From: Planctomycetia bacterium
GTDB taxonomy: Bacteria > Planctomycetota > Phycisphaerae > UBA1845 > Fen-1342
Assembly: GCA_015709575.1 (NCBI GenBank)
Contig: CP054190.1
Coordinates: 3,222,616 to 3,286,615, forward strand
Direction: 5' to 3'
Length of the DNA: 64,000 nucleotides
Part shown: piece by piece, positions 1-7,892 of the stretch
How positions within the stretch are numbered: position 1 is the stretch's first letter
Layout: each line of letters begins with the position of its first letter
Translations under genes and position numbers: made by a program
The notes under the pieces: generated by a model
The model's input: only the letters and a program-made list of their open reading frames with translations
What the model was told of the DNA's origin: nothing
Database searches by the model: none

Positions 1-573
1 CCGATCGAGGAAGTGGTGCTGGCGCTGACGCTGCACAAGGACCAGTACCGCAAGGACGTCAGCGTGGACTCGACGGCGCTGCTCGGCCTGAGCAAGCTGG
101 TCGCCGAGCTGACCGGCTTCCACCCGGCCACGAACAAGGCCGTCGTCGGAAAAAACATCTTCCGCACCGAAACTGGTGTGCACCAGGACGGGCTGCTCCA
201 GCACCCGGACACATACATGCCCTTCCCGCCGGAGCTGATCGGGGCGGGGCCGGTCGAGATCGTGCTGGGGCGGAACAGCGGTCGCGCCGCCGTCCGCCAC
301 CACCTCGAAGCGGCCGGCATGGAGGCCAGCGAGGAGCATGTGCGGCTGGTGATGGACTATCTCAAAACCGAGAATCACAATCCCGAGGACTTCGCCGAAA
401 TCCGCACGTTCGTCGACCGCCTGCGGCCCTACATGGCGACGGACGATGTCGTGGCCAAGAAACTCCACGAGCTGGGCATCGGCGAGGACGGCCAGCCGCT
501 CGGGGCTAACGGCCGGCACGTTGACGCGCCGACCGGCGCGGACGCGCTGCGCAGCCCGTCGAAGCAGGCTTAG
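1..573 (+). CDS. 2-isopropylmalate/homocitrate synthase family protein, C-terminal part (5' end outside window)
   Basis: The frame is open from base 1 and ends with TAG at 571-573, giving 190 residues of a longer protein. The piece contains HKDQYRKDV, then VGKNIFRTETGVHQDG and LGRNSGRAAVRHHLE, which match the part of the DRE-TIM acyltransferase family (LeuA, NifV, citramalate synthase) that follows the TIM barrel: the histidine-bearing GVHQDG segment and the start of the helical linker. Family enzymes condense acetyl-CoA with a 2-oxo acid. The protein ends soon after the linker, so there is no room for the roughly 120-residue LeuA regulatory domain; it looks like the short, homocitrate-synthase-like form. 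The substrate cannot be decided without the N-terminal half. Confidence 0.8.
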   Translation, partial: PIEEVVLALTLHKDQYRKDVSVDSTALLGLSKLVAELTGFHPATNKAVVGKNIFRTETGVHQDGLLQHPDTYMPFPPELIGAGPVEIVLGRNSGRAAVRHHLEAAGMEASEEHVRLVMDYLKTENHNPEDFAEIRTFVDRLRPYMATDDVVAKKLHELGIGEDGQPLGANGRHVDAPTGADALRSPSKQA

Positions 574-642
574 GCCGACGACGATGTCCGGGTTGCCGCG
601 CTTCCGCTTCCATCCGCATCATTCAATTCCGCCGGAGGCGCC

Positions 643-2958
643 ATGACGCGCCGCAGCGGGTGGGCGGCGGGCTGCGCGGCGGCCGCCCTGCTGCTGGCGG
701 TGACCTGGGTCTTCCACGGCGCGGCGCTGCGCGACGGCAGCGTGCTGGACGATCACTGGCACCAGCATGGGCTGCGCACGCACGGCTGGGCGCTCGATGA
801 GCTGCTGCGCACACTGACGATCGACACGCGCGATTTCATCGAGCTGTGGTGGCAGGATCGACCGATCCGCTGGGAGTACGCGCGACCGCTGTTCATCCTG
901 GCCATGAAGGCCGTCTATCGCGGGCTGGGCGGGGACGATCCGCTGGCACTGCACGCCTACAGCCTGCTGCTGCACGCGGCCGGCGTGCTGCTCACCTGGC
1001 GGCTGTGCCTGTGGCTCACGGGGCGACGCGGCTGGGCGCTGGTCGGCGGGCTGATCTTCGCGGTCTACCCGCACGCGGTCATCACCGTGGCCTGGCCCAG
1101 CTCGCAGAACTGCGTGCAACAGACCACGTTGCTGCTGGCCGCCCTGCTGTGCTACATCCGTGCGTCGGGGTTGCGGCCCGGGTGGGTCGTGGAACAGGCG
1201 CCGCTGGCGGAGGCTGCGCGGCTGCGGCCGGGATGGTTTGCCGCGGTGATGCTGCTGTGGCTGCTGGCGCTGGGCACGCGCGAGAACGCGCTGCTGTTTC
1301 CCGCGATCCTCGCATCGCTCGATCTGGCCTTCGGCGGCGGATGGCGCGTACTGCGGCGGCGTGCCCCGGCCTACGCGGCGTTCGCACTGATCAGCGCGGC
1401 GTTCGTGGCGTGGCGGATGACGGTCGTGACGCAGGGGATGCCGGACGTCTACATGCGCCGGCCGGAGGGCGACCTGGCGGGTTACGCGGCCTGGTGTGCC
1501 GCCAAATTGCTGCACTATGTGACCTCGGCGATCTGGTTCGCGCCGATGTCGGTCGGGCCGACCGGGCGATTTGATCCCTGGACGGACGCGCCGGGCGACT
1601 GCCTGCTGATGCTGACGATTGTCGCGGTCCTGTGGGGTGGGTATGCGGCCGCGTGTCGACGGGTGCGCGGAGCGTGGATCTGGCCGCTGTGGGTGGTGCT
1701 GGCGATCCTGCCGGTGACGCCCGTGATCGCGACGCCGCACTCGGGCTACCTGTGCGGCGTGGGCGTGGCGGCGATGCTGTGCGTCAGCGCCGCGCTGGGG
1801 CACCCGCTGCGGGCGTCGGGCGCGGGCGGCGCGCTGCGCGCGGGGGATGCCGCCCCGGCCGCGGGTGGACCGCCACGAACCGGCCGCGGCCTGTTCGCTC
1901 GTCTGAACCGCGCGTGGACGGTGACGTTCCTGCTGGGCGCGCTGGGCATGTCCGGGCTGAATCGCTGGCAGTGGACCGGCACGATCGCGGCCGAGCGCTG
2001 GCTGCTGTCGTGGGTGCGGGCCGACCCGCCGCCGGCCGCGGCCGAGCACGTCTTCTTCATCAATGTGCCGCTGGTGAACATCTACACGGCGGCGGCATTG
2101 TCGCGCGAGATCGGCCTGCCGCTGGAGCGGGTCCGCGTGCATGCGCTGACCATCGCACCGCAGCCGGAATTGTTCGAGGAGCTGTGCGTCGTCGAGGCGG
2201 TCGGTCCGTGTGCGCTGCGTGTGCGAATGATCTCGGGACAGTCGTACTTCTCGCGGCTGGTCGGTCGCTTCTTTCTCGAGGGCGGGCGCGACGCCGGGGC
2301 GCTGGTCGCGGGGGAAGCCGTGCACACGGCCCATCTCAGCGCGCGCGTCGATGAGACCGACGCCGAAGGCGTGCGGCAGATCACGTTCACCTTTCCCCGG
2401 CCGCTCTCCGACCCCGCGTACTGCTTCTATGTCGTGACGCCCGAATGCGGCGCGGCCCGGCTGCGCTTTGACGTCGTCGCCGCAACGAACGAAGCGAGCG
2501 CTGCGGCGGCGGAATCCGGCTCAGATCCCGCCGCCGATCCTTCGGCCGTGATCGACGTCGCGGCGGCCGCGGCGGAGCTGGAAGCCGGGCGGGCCAGCGC
2601 AGCCCGGCTGCTGTTCGCGGCGCGGCGCAGCCCCGCCGCGGTGATCCGCAGCGGTGCCGAGGAACGTCTGCGCGAGGCGGCGGTGGTCGTCGCGCGGGCG
2701 CTGGCGGACCCGATCCAGATGCGGCTGGAAGTGCCGCGGATGGACGAGTCCGACTGGGACGCGGTGGAGGCGTGGTGGAACCAGCGGGTGGACGATGAGC
2801 AGTTGCGGGTGGTGTGGCGCAGGCGATTCGATTTCGACGCGCTGCTCAAGGCCCGCGAGGAGCTGCCGCACGCGCGGCTGTGGGCGGCGAAGGTGTTTCG
2901 TACCGACCTCTACCTGACCGGTCCGCCCTGGCCGGGTCCGCGGCGGCTGCAGCGCTGA
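643..2958 (+). CDS. Large polytopic membrane protein with C-terminal soluble domain, GT-C-like in appearance
   Basis: This encodes 771 residues. The ATG follows GCCGGAGGCGCC, a good ribosome binding site. Residues 7-27 form a first hydrophobic segment, followed by about nine or ten more up to about residue 445, among them LLLHAAGVLLTWRLCLW and ALVGGLIFAVYPHAVITVAW. After about residue 460 the protein is soluble and ends in a basic stretch. The order (charged loop with WEYARPLF after TM1, then many helices) resembles uncharacterised polyprenol-dependent glycosyltransferase-like membrane proteins of planctomycetes, but I see no catalytic motif that proves it. It starts 69 bases after the preceding gene, so the two may be co-transcribed. 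Function is unassigned. Confidence 0.75.
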   Translation: MTRRSGWAAGCAAAALLLAVTWVFHGAALRDGSVLDDHWHQHGLRTHGWALDELLRTLTIDTRDFIELWWQDRPIRWEYARPLFILAMKAVYRGLGGDDPLALHAYSLLLHAAGVLLTWRLCLWLTGRRGWALVGGLIFAVYPHAVITVAWPSSQNCVQQTTLLLAALLCYIRASGLRPGWVVEQAPLAEAARLRPGWFAAVMLLWLLALGTRENALLFPAILASLDLAFGGGWRVLRRRAPAYAAFALISAAFVAWRMTVVTQGMPDVYMRRPEGDLAGYAAWCAAKLLHYVTSAIWFAPMSVGPTGRFDPWTDAPGDCLLMLTIVAVLWGGYAAACRRVRGAWIWPLWVVLAILPVTPVIATPHSGYLCGVGVAAMLCVSAALGHPLRASGAGGALRAGDAAPAAGGPPRTGRGLFARLNRAWTVTFLLGALGMSGLNRWQWTGTIAAERWLLSWVRADPPPAAAEHVFFINVPLVNIYTAAALSREIGLPLERVRVHALTIAPQPELFEELCVVEAVGPCALRVRMISGQSYFSRLVGRFFLEGGRDAGALVAGEAVHTAHLSARVDETDAEGVRQITFTFPRPLSDPAYCFYVVTPECGAARLRFDVVAATNEASAAAAESGSDPAADPSAVIDVAAAAAELEAGRASAARLLFAARRSPAAVIRSGAEERLREAAVVVARALADPIQMRLEVPRMDESDWDAVEAWWNQRVDDEQLRVVWRRRFDFDALLKAREELPHARLWAAKVFRTDLYLTGPPWPGPRRLQR

Positions 2959-2981
2959 CCCGCGTGCGGCCCGCCGGAAGG

Positions 2982-3872
2982 CTACGGGCAGGGCTGCCCC
3001 GGCGCCGGCGGCGAGATGATGCAGGCCACGAAGGCGTCGATGTCAAAGTTGTTCAGCGCCGTCGAACCGTCCAGGTCGCCCCAGCAGTCGCGCGCGTCGA
3101 AGCAGGCCTGCGATCCGCCGCGGGCGAGATAGGCGGTCGGGTCGCCGTTGCTCAGCAGCGCATCCACGAAGTAGTCAATGTCGAAGTTGTTGACGCTGCC
3201 GTCGCAGTTGGCGTCACCCGGCAGGCAGGGCGTCACGGTGAAGCTGAACAGTGCCCCGGTCATGACCGCCGTGGCCGGCGCCACCGGCGAGATGGCCGGC
3301 GCGTCGTTGCGCTGCACCAGCACGTTGGCGATGCCGTTCTGGAGCGAGAAGGAGTACAGACCGGGCGTGTTCGGCGCGGTGAACGACCCGCTGGCCAGCA
3401 CCTGCATCCCCGCCTGCCCCACCCCCGCGAGCGGGTTGGCGACCTCGGCCATGCCCGCACCGGGATTCTGCGAGACGCCGAACGTATTCTGCATGCCGCC
3501 GATCTGGATCAGGTTCCGCTGACCGGCCGTGCCGCGCTGCACGCCATAGTAGCCGTTGGCGGCCACGACATCGCCGGGGTTGGTGACGCCCGCGGGACGG
3601 GCGAAGTTGGTCATGCCGGCGGGCACCGGGGCCGCGGCGGGCGGAATGTCGAACAGCGCCGGATTGGCGGGATGCTGTACCAGGTCGGTCACGACCAGCG
3701 CTGCGCCCTGGTTGTCACCGGTCGAGGTCACAAAGCCGGCCGTCCAGTGGACGGTTGAACCGCCGGTCACGCTCGTGCCATCCTGCGGCGAGGTCAGGGA
3801 AAAGGTGACCGTCTGGGCGAGGGCGGCGGCGGCCAGCGAACCGGCCAGCAGGGTGCGGAACAGCGTGCGCAT
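2982..3872 (-). CDS. Secreted protein with two C-terminal dockerin-like repeats
   Basis: This is 296 residues with a clear signal peptide (MRTLFRTLLAGSLAAAALAQ). The middle is a beta-rich, low-charge region beginning TVTFSLTSPQDGTSVTGG. The C-terminus carries two EF-hand-like loops: PGDANCDGSVNNFDIDYFV at about 217-235 and GDLDGSTALNNFDIDAFV at about 267-284. The first fits the dockerin calcium loop D-x-N-x-D-G-x-V-N-x-x-D; the second has lost the canonical spacing. The same NNFDID tail recurs on seven other genes in the window, so it is probably a sorting or attachment module. It lies 93 bases downstream of the MFS gene on the same strand. Substrate and partner are unknown. Confidence 0.8.
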   Translation of the reverse strand: MRTLFRTLLAGSLAAAALAQTVTFSLTSPQDGTSVTGGSTVHWTAGFVTSTGDNQGAALVVTDLVQHPANPALFDIPPAAAPVPAGMTNFARPAGVTNPGDVVAANGYYGVQRGTAGQRNLIQIGGMQNTFGVSQNPGAGMAEVANPLAGVGQAGMQVLASGSFTAPNTPGLYSFSLQNGIANVLVQRNDAPAISPVAPATAVMTGALFSFTVTPCLPGDANCDGSVNNFDIDYFVDALLSNGDPTAYLARGGSQACFDARDCWGDLDGSTALNNFDIDAFVACIISPPAPGQPCP

Positions 3873-3965
3873 GTCAAAAACCTCCGAATCCCCCGATTCT
3901 ACGCCATCGGCCGGGCCGGATGCAACACAATCCGCCGCCAGGGCGGGATCGGCCGCGGTCGTCGG

Positions 3966-5264
3966 TCAGGCGGCCGCCGCGGGCGTGCCATCGGGCGGCG
4001 GGCGGCGGCGATAAAGCTGCCACATCAGGGGAATGACGGCCAGCCGGGCGATCGACGACACGGTGAAGATGACCAGGTAGGCGTGGTAGCTGTTGCCGGC
4101 GGCGTAGAGCAGCAGCCCGCCCAGCGACGAGCCGGCCACCATCGCCACGGCGTTGAACAAGTTCTGGGTGGTGAGGATGCTGGTCCGCTCGTGCTCCCGC
4201 AGCGTCTCGAAGGTCAGCAGCACCACCGCCAGCTCCCAGGCCCCCCATGCCAGCCCGGAGGCCATCTGCACCGCCAGCAGGTAGACGTAGTTCTGGTGCA
4301 CGACCCACAGCGCCGCCAGCGGGGCGATGCCGATGCCGGCGCACAGGAAGACCAGCCGGGCGCCGTAGCGGGTCGCGACCCAGCCCCACAGCGGCGTCGA
4401 GAGAATCTTGAACAGGATGGTGGTGCCGTTGAGCATCATCCACTCGGCGTCCGAGCCGTGCAGCTCGCGCTTGATGAAGGCGGTGAAGAAGGGCCCGGCG
4501 ATCATCGAGGTGAACTGCATCGCCAGCACGCACTGCACCAGTTGCAGGCCGCCGCTGCGGCGCACCAGCCGCCGCAGCCATTCCCCGATCGGCACGACCC
4601 GCACGTCGGCCGGCAGGGGCGTGGATTCGCGCGTGCCGATCAGCAGCCCGGTGGAGACGGCCCGGAAGAGGAAGGCGGCCGCGAAGAGCACGGCGAAGGC
4701 GGCCACGTTCGCGCCGCCGGCGGAATAGGCCTGCAGGTAGACGCCCGCGGCGACGAAGCTGGTCAACGCTCCCAGCTGCGCCCAGCGCGTCCGCGTGGAA
4801 AAGTAGCGGGTCCGCATGGCGGCCGGGACGGTGCTGCTCATCCAGGTGAACCACGCCCCGCCGGCGGCCATGCCGCCCGCCCAGTACAGGGCCGCGATGC
4901 CGAACAGCACGGGCACCAGCGCCGTGCGCACCTCGCCGGCCGCCGGGCGCGCGGGCCAGGCCAGCGCCACCGCGGCCAGCGGCACGAAGGCCAGCGTCTG
5001 CAGCGCCACGCACAGCACCACCCAGCGCTTCTGCGAGCCCAGCGCCCGCACGCCGAAGGGCGAGGCCAGTTGCAGCACCGCCCCGGCCAGCACCGGCACG
5101 GTCACGGCCAGGCCGCTGGCGACCTCGCTGCCGGTGACGGCCAGCACGAACAGCGCGAAGCAAAACTCCCCCACCCCGACCATGAGCGACCACATCACGC
5201 CGTCGACCATCACGAAGCGAAGGTCGCGGCGCAGCGCGGCGTCGGCGACCGGCGGCGCGGTCAT
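3966..5264 (-). CDS. MFS transporter
   Basis: This 432-residue protein has about twelve hydrophobic segments and the size and charge pattern of a major facilitator superfamily carrier. The first half includes SLMVGVGEFCFALFVLAV and the short basic loop GVRALGSQKRWV after TM2-TM3. The centre holds a hydrophilic linker (STGLLIGTRESTPLPADVR to WLRRLVRRS), and the second half repeats the fold (LYRRRPPPDG at the end). Family members move small solutes with or against a proton gradient; nothing here shows the substrate. The start ATG at 5264 follows a weak site. The gene's upstream region is the repeat island described below. Confidence 0.8.
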   Translation of the reverse strand: MTAPPVADAALRRDLRFVMVDGVMWSLMVGVGEFCFALFVLAVTGSEVASGLAVTVPVLAGAVLQLASPFGVRALGSQKRWVVLCVALQTLAFVPLAAVALAWPARPAAGEVRTALVPVLFGIAALYWAGGMAAGGAWFTWMSSTVPAAMRTRYFSTRTRWAQLGALTSFVAAGVYLQAYSAGGANVAAFAVLFAAAFLFRAVSTGLLIGTRESTPLPADVRVVPIGEWLRRLVRRSGGLQLVQCVLAMQFTSMIAGPFFTAFIKRELHGSDAEWMMLNGTTILFKILSTPLWGWVATRYGARLVFLCAGIGIAPLAALWVVHQNYVYLLAVQMASGLAWGAWELAVVLLTFETLREHERTSILTTQNLFNAVAMVAGSSLGGLLLYAAGNSYHAYLVIFTVSSIARLAVIPLMWQLYRRRPPPDGTPAAAA

Positions 5265-5411
5265 GGGCGGTTGTCACACCTCGCGGGCCGCCGCGGTGAC
5301 GGCCCGGCCGACCCGCGCGGGCCGGCCGACCACCGCCACGGCGGATCGGAATCCCGCGACAGGATAATCGACTCCCGCAGCACTGCGGCGGCGCAATCGT
5401 TGCGCAGCGCC
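5265..5411. other. Intergenic stretch upstream of the MFS gene
   Basis: This short spacer must hold the promoter of the leftward MFS gene, but I see no convincing -35/-10 pair. From 5412 on, the sequence turns into degenerate 21-bp units and REP-like elements. Confidence 0.4.
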
Positions 5412-5479
5412 GATGCCCACCGGCGCGAAAGTCGGTCCACCCCGCGCAATAATTGATCCCACTGGCGCTGCGCCCGGCT
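5412..5479. repeat. Degenerate 21-bp tandem units
   Basis: About three degenerate units with the pattern CCCACCGGCGCGA... TCGGTCCACC... TTGATCCCACTGGCGCT. They match the much better preserved 21-bp units at 7543-7764 and 7893-8212, and they lead directly into the first REP-like half element. Confidence 0.55.
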
Positions 5480-5628
5480 GGGTGGCATGCCTTCGCGGTC
5501 GGGTGGCATGCCTTCGCGGTCGGGTGGCATGCCTTCGCGGTACTCCGCGTAGGCATGCACGCGGCAACGGCAGGGCGCCAGCGGCGCCGTCGCATGCTCA
5601 CGCTGAGTACAGCGAGAGCATGCCACCC
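5480..5628. repeat. REP-like pair 1 with two truncated 21-bp halves
   Basis: Two truncated halves of 21 bp (5480-5500 and 5501-5521), each GGGTGGCATGCCTTCGCGG plus TC, precede a full pair at 5522-5628. The pair has a 37-bp head A (5522-5558), a 33-bp spacer rich in GGCGCC, and an inverted 37-bp head B (5592-5628) ending in GCATGCCACCC. Head A folds as GCATGCCT, a T-T mismatch, CGCGG, loop TACT, CCGCG and AGGCATGC. Head B folds the same way with GCATGCTC and CGCTG/CAGCG. The arrangement resembles a BIME (two inverted REPs). Confidence 0.85.
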
Positions 5629-5668
5629 ACGGGCGCGATAAACGGTCCCTCTGGCGCGATGAACGGCT

Positions 5669-5679
5669 GGGTGGCATGC
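5669..5679. repeat. Left target-site duplication of the IS4-like element
   Basis: GGGTGGCATGC, 11 bp, repeated exactly at 7142-7152 on the far side of the insertion. Joining the two flanks at this word restores the context GAACGGCTGGGTGGCATGCC found at the other REP copies (for example around 7281-7300), so the element inserted at the start of a REP head. Confidence 0.85.
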
Positions 5680-7141
5680 AACGCCGTTCACCAATCGCCC
5701 GATAGTCGGCTCATAAGTCTTTGTGATTCATGGTAGTTATAGCGGGTGTATGGCGCGCCAAATTGAACGGCCTCCGTTAGGCTTTGGTTTCACACCAAGC
5801 AAACGGAGGCCGCGATGGAATGCTCACGGACGAGCACCCGTTCTTCAGCGTACTGCACCCAGCTGCGTTCCGCCATTCGACAGTTTCTCCCGGTCAGCGG
5901 TTTGCCGCTGTGCTCGTCGGATCAGCGCGTTCGGTGGAGCGACCGGATGTTGCTGATCGGCCTGTTGCTGATGGTCTGGCATCCGGTCTCCTCTTTCCGC
6001 GAAGCCTTCGCGGCGATGCGTGAGCAGATCGTCGCGATGTATCCGACGCGGCGGCGGCGGAGGCGCTCATCTCGAAGGCTTCCTCAAGGCACGGCGGACG
6101 CGTTCAGCGCGGCTGCTGCGGCCACTCGTCGCGACGCTGCGGTCTCATACGCAACGCTCGGCCGCGGGCTGTTGGCGCTGGCGGAACTGGGTGGTGCTCG
6201 GCGTGGACGGTTCGCGGGTGAATTGTCCGCGCACGCGGGCGAACGAGCAGGCGTTCGGCTGCGCCGGCAAGCGCGCACGCGCGCGCAGCAGCTGCTGGTC
6301 ACGCTCTATCACGTGGCCAGCAACCTGCCCTGGGCACGGCGCGCACGCGCGGCGACGGCAGCGAACGCGACCTGCTGCTGTCGATGCTGCCGGAGTTGCC
6401 GGAGCGCGCGCTGCTGCTGACCGATGCGGGGCTGGTGGGCTACCGCGTGCTCACGCGCCTGCAGAACTGCGGCCATGCGTTCATCGTGCGCGTCGGCCGG
6501 AATGTGACGCTGCTGCGCAAGCTCGGCTACCACCTGCGCGAGCGCGCGGGCGTGGTGTATCTGTGGCCCGACACGCAGCGCCGCACGCCGCCGCTGACGC
6601 TGCGACTCGTGCTGTTGCAGGCGGGGCGACAGCATGTGGGCGCTGCTGACCAACGTGCTGGACGAGCGGCGGCTCAGCGCTGCGGATGTTGCCGCCCTCT
6701 ACCGGCGGCGCCGCTGGTCGCTGGAAGTGATGCATCGCACGCTGAAGCAGACGCTGGGCAAGCAAAGCTTCGCGCCCAAACGCCGGAGCTGGCCGCGTGC
6801 GAACTCGACTGGTCGATGGCCGGTCTGTGGCTCATCAGCCTGCTGACGCACAACGCCGCCCAGCCGCCGCGATTGATCTCACCCGCCGCGGCATTGCGTG
6901 TGATCCGCACCGCCATGCGGCGCGGCCGCCGCCCAACGGGAAAACACTGGCTCCAGCGCCAACTCCGCACCGCCGTGCCCGACTTCTACCTCCGCAGACG
7001 ACCAAAGACCGCCCGCGATTGGCCGCACAAGAAAACCGAACCACCCCCCGGAACCCCCAGAATCCGCACCGCAACCACGGCCGAAATCCGCAAAGCACAG
7101 GCATTCAGAAAAGAAAAAGGAGCGGCTTAGTGAACGGCGTT
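5680..7141 (+). mobile_element. IS4-family-like insertion sequence (1,462 bp, decayed)
   Basis: The ends are a 12-bp perfect inverted repeat, AACGCCGTTCAC at 5680-5691 and GTGAACGGCGTT at 7130-7141, with a few further matching bases inside. It is flanked by an 11-bp direct repeat (5669-5679, 7142-7152), and IS4-family elements typically make target duplications of about this length. The interior encodes a DDE transposase broken by several frameshifts. The tight TIR and TSD show a single insertion event into the REP array, followed by coding decay (or, less likely, many base-calling errors). Confidence 0.85.
5815..7130 (+). pseudogene. IS4-type DDE transposase, multiply frameshifted
   Basis: Homology hops between frames. 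Frame 1 from the ATG at 5815 has SDRMLLIGLLLMVWHPVSSF. Frame 2 has WVVLGVDGSRVNCPRT, with the first catalytic Asp. Frame 1 then gives LLVTLYHVASNLPW, and frame 3 from about 6370 has MLPELPERALLLTDAGLVGY, with the second Asp. Frame 1 near 6634-6780 has LYRRRRWSLEVMHRTLKQ, the Y-R-E-K signature with Glu. Frame 3 follows to TAG at 7128-7130. At least five frame changes are needed, the first around the CGG run near 6045-6060. In this state it cannot give an active enzyme. The stop codon abuts the right terminal repeat. Confidence 0.8.
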
Positions 7142-7248
7142 GGGTGGCATGCCTTCGCGGTACTCCGCGTAGGCATGCACGCGGCAACGGCAGGGCGCCA
7201 GCGGCGCCGTCGCATGCTCACGCTGAGTACAGCGAGAGCATGCCACCC
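7142..7248. repeat. REP-like pair 2
   Basis: A 107-bp A-spacer-B pair, practically identical to 5522-5628. Its first 11 bases are the right-hand target duplication of the IS element. Confidence 0.85.
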
Positions 7249-7288
7249 ACGGGTGCGATAAACGGTCCCTCTGGCGCGATGAACGGCT

Positions 7289-7395
7289 GGGTGGCATGCC
7301 TTCGCGGTACTCCGCGTAGGCACGCACGCGGCAACGGCAGCGGGCAGCGGCGCGCGTCGCATGCTCACGCTGAGTACAGCGAGAGCATGCCACCC
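7289..7395. repeat. REP-like pair 3
   Basis: A 107-bp pair with the same heads. The spacer differs slightly (CGGGCAGCGGCGCGCGTC instead of GGCGCCAGCGGCGCCGTC), and one GCATGC has become GCACGC. The 40-bp links between pairs 2, 3 and 4 are two 21-bp-type units that run into GGGTGGCATGC. Confidence 0.85.
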
Positions 7396-7435
7396 ACGGG
7401 TGCGATAAACGGTCCCTCTGGCGCGATGAACGGCT

Positions 7436-7542
7436 GGGTGGCATGCCTTCGCGGTACTCCGCGTAGGCATGCACGCGGCAACGGCAGGGCGCCAGGGGCG
7501 CCGTCGCATGCTCACGCTGAGTACAGCGAGAGCATGCCACCC
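7436..7542. repeat. REP-like pair 4
   Basis: A 107-bp A-spacer-B pair. The spacer reads GGCGCCAGGGGCGCCGTC, one base different from pair 2 and identical to pair 5. It is followed directly by a long run of 21-bp units. Confidence 0.85.
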
Positions 7543-7764
7543 ACGGGTGCGATAAACGATCCCTCTGGCGCGATAAACGATCCCTCTGGCGTGGTAAACG
7601 ATCCCACGGGCGCGATAAACGATCCCACGGGCGCGATGATCGGTCCATCCGGCGCAGCGCCCGTGCCCGCTGGCGCGGCGCCCGGTCCATCCGGCGCAGC
7701 GCCCGTGCCCGCTGGCGCGGCGCCCGGTCCCTCCGGCGCTGCGCCCGTGCCCGCTGGCGCGGCT
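7543..7764. repeat. 21-bp minisatellite, first block
   Basis: About ten and a half tandem 21-bp units. The left part is of type GGCGCGATAAACGATCCC plus three variable bases; it changes to type GGCGCAGCGCCCGTGCCC and GGCGCGGCGCCCGGTCCC to the right. Because 21 is divisible by three, several frames on both strands stay open and give artificial seven-residue repeats (for example GAINDPS). I do not regard these as genes. Confidence 0.8.
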
Positions 7765-7892
7765 GGGTGGCATGCCTTCGCGGTCGGGTGGCATGCCTTC
7801 GCGGTACTCCGCGTAGGCATGCACGCGGCAACGGCAGGGCGCCAGGGGCGCCGTCGCATGCTCACGCTGAGTACAGCGAGAGCATGCCACCC
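7765..7892. repeat. REP-like pair 5 with one truncated half
   Basis: A 21-bp truncated half (7765-7785) precedes a full 107-bp pair (7786-7892). The layout repeats that of pair 1, with truncated halves always placed on the A side. Confidence 0.85.

Noticed and set aside
619..2334. Leftward open frame of 571 codons opposite the membrane protein
   Set aside because: Arg/Gln/Pro-rich antisense reading typical of high-GC shadows; the rightward frame has the membrane-protein pattern and a good start site.
4083..5456. Rightward 457-codon frame opposite the MFS gene
   Set aside because: Gln/His/Gly-rich composition typical of an antisense shadow; the leftward frame has twelve membrane segments.
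5522..5628. REP pair as a rho-independent terminator
   Set aside because: No U run follows either head, the pairs occur in tandem series, and several are not at gene ends.
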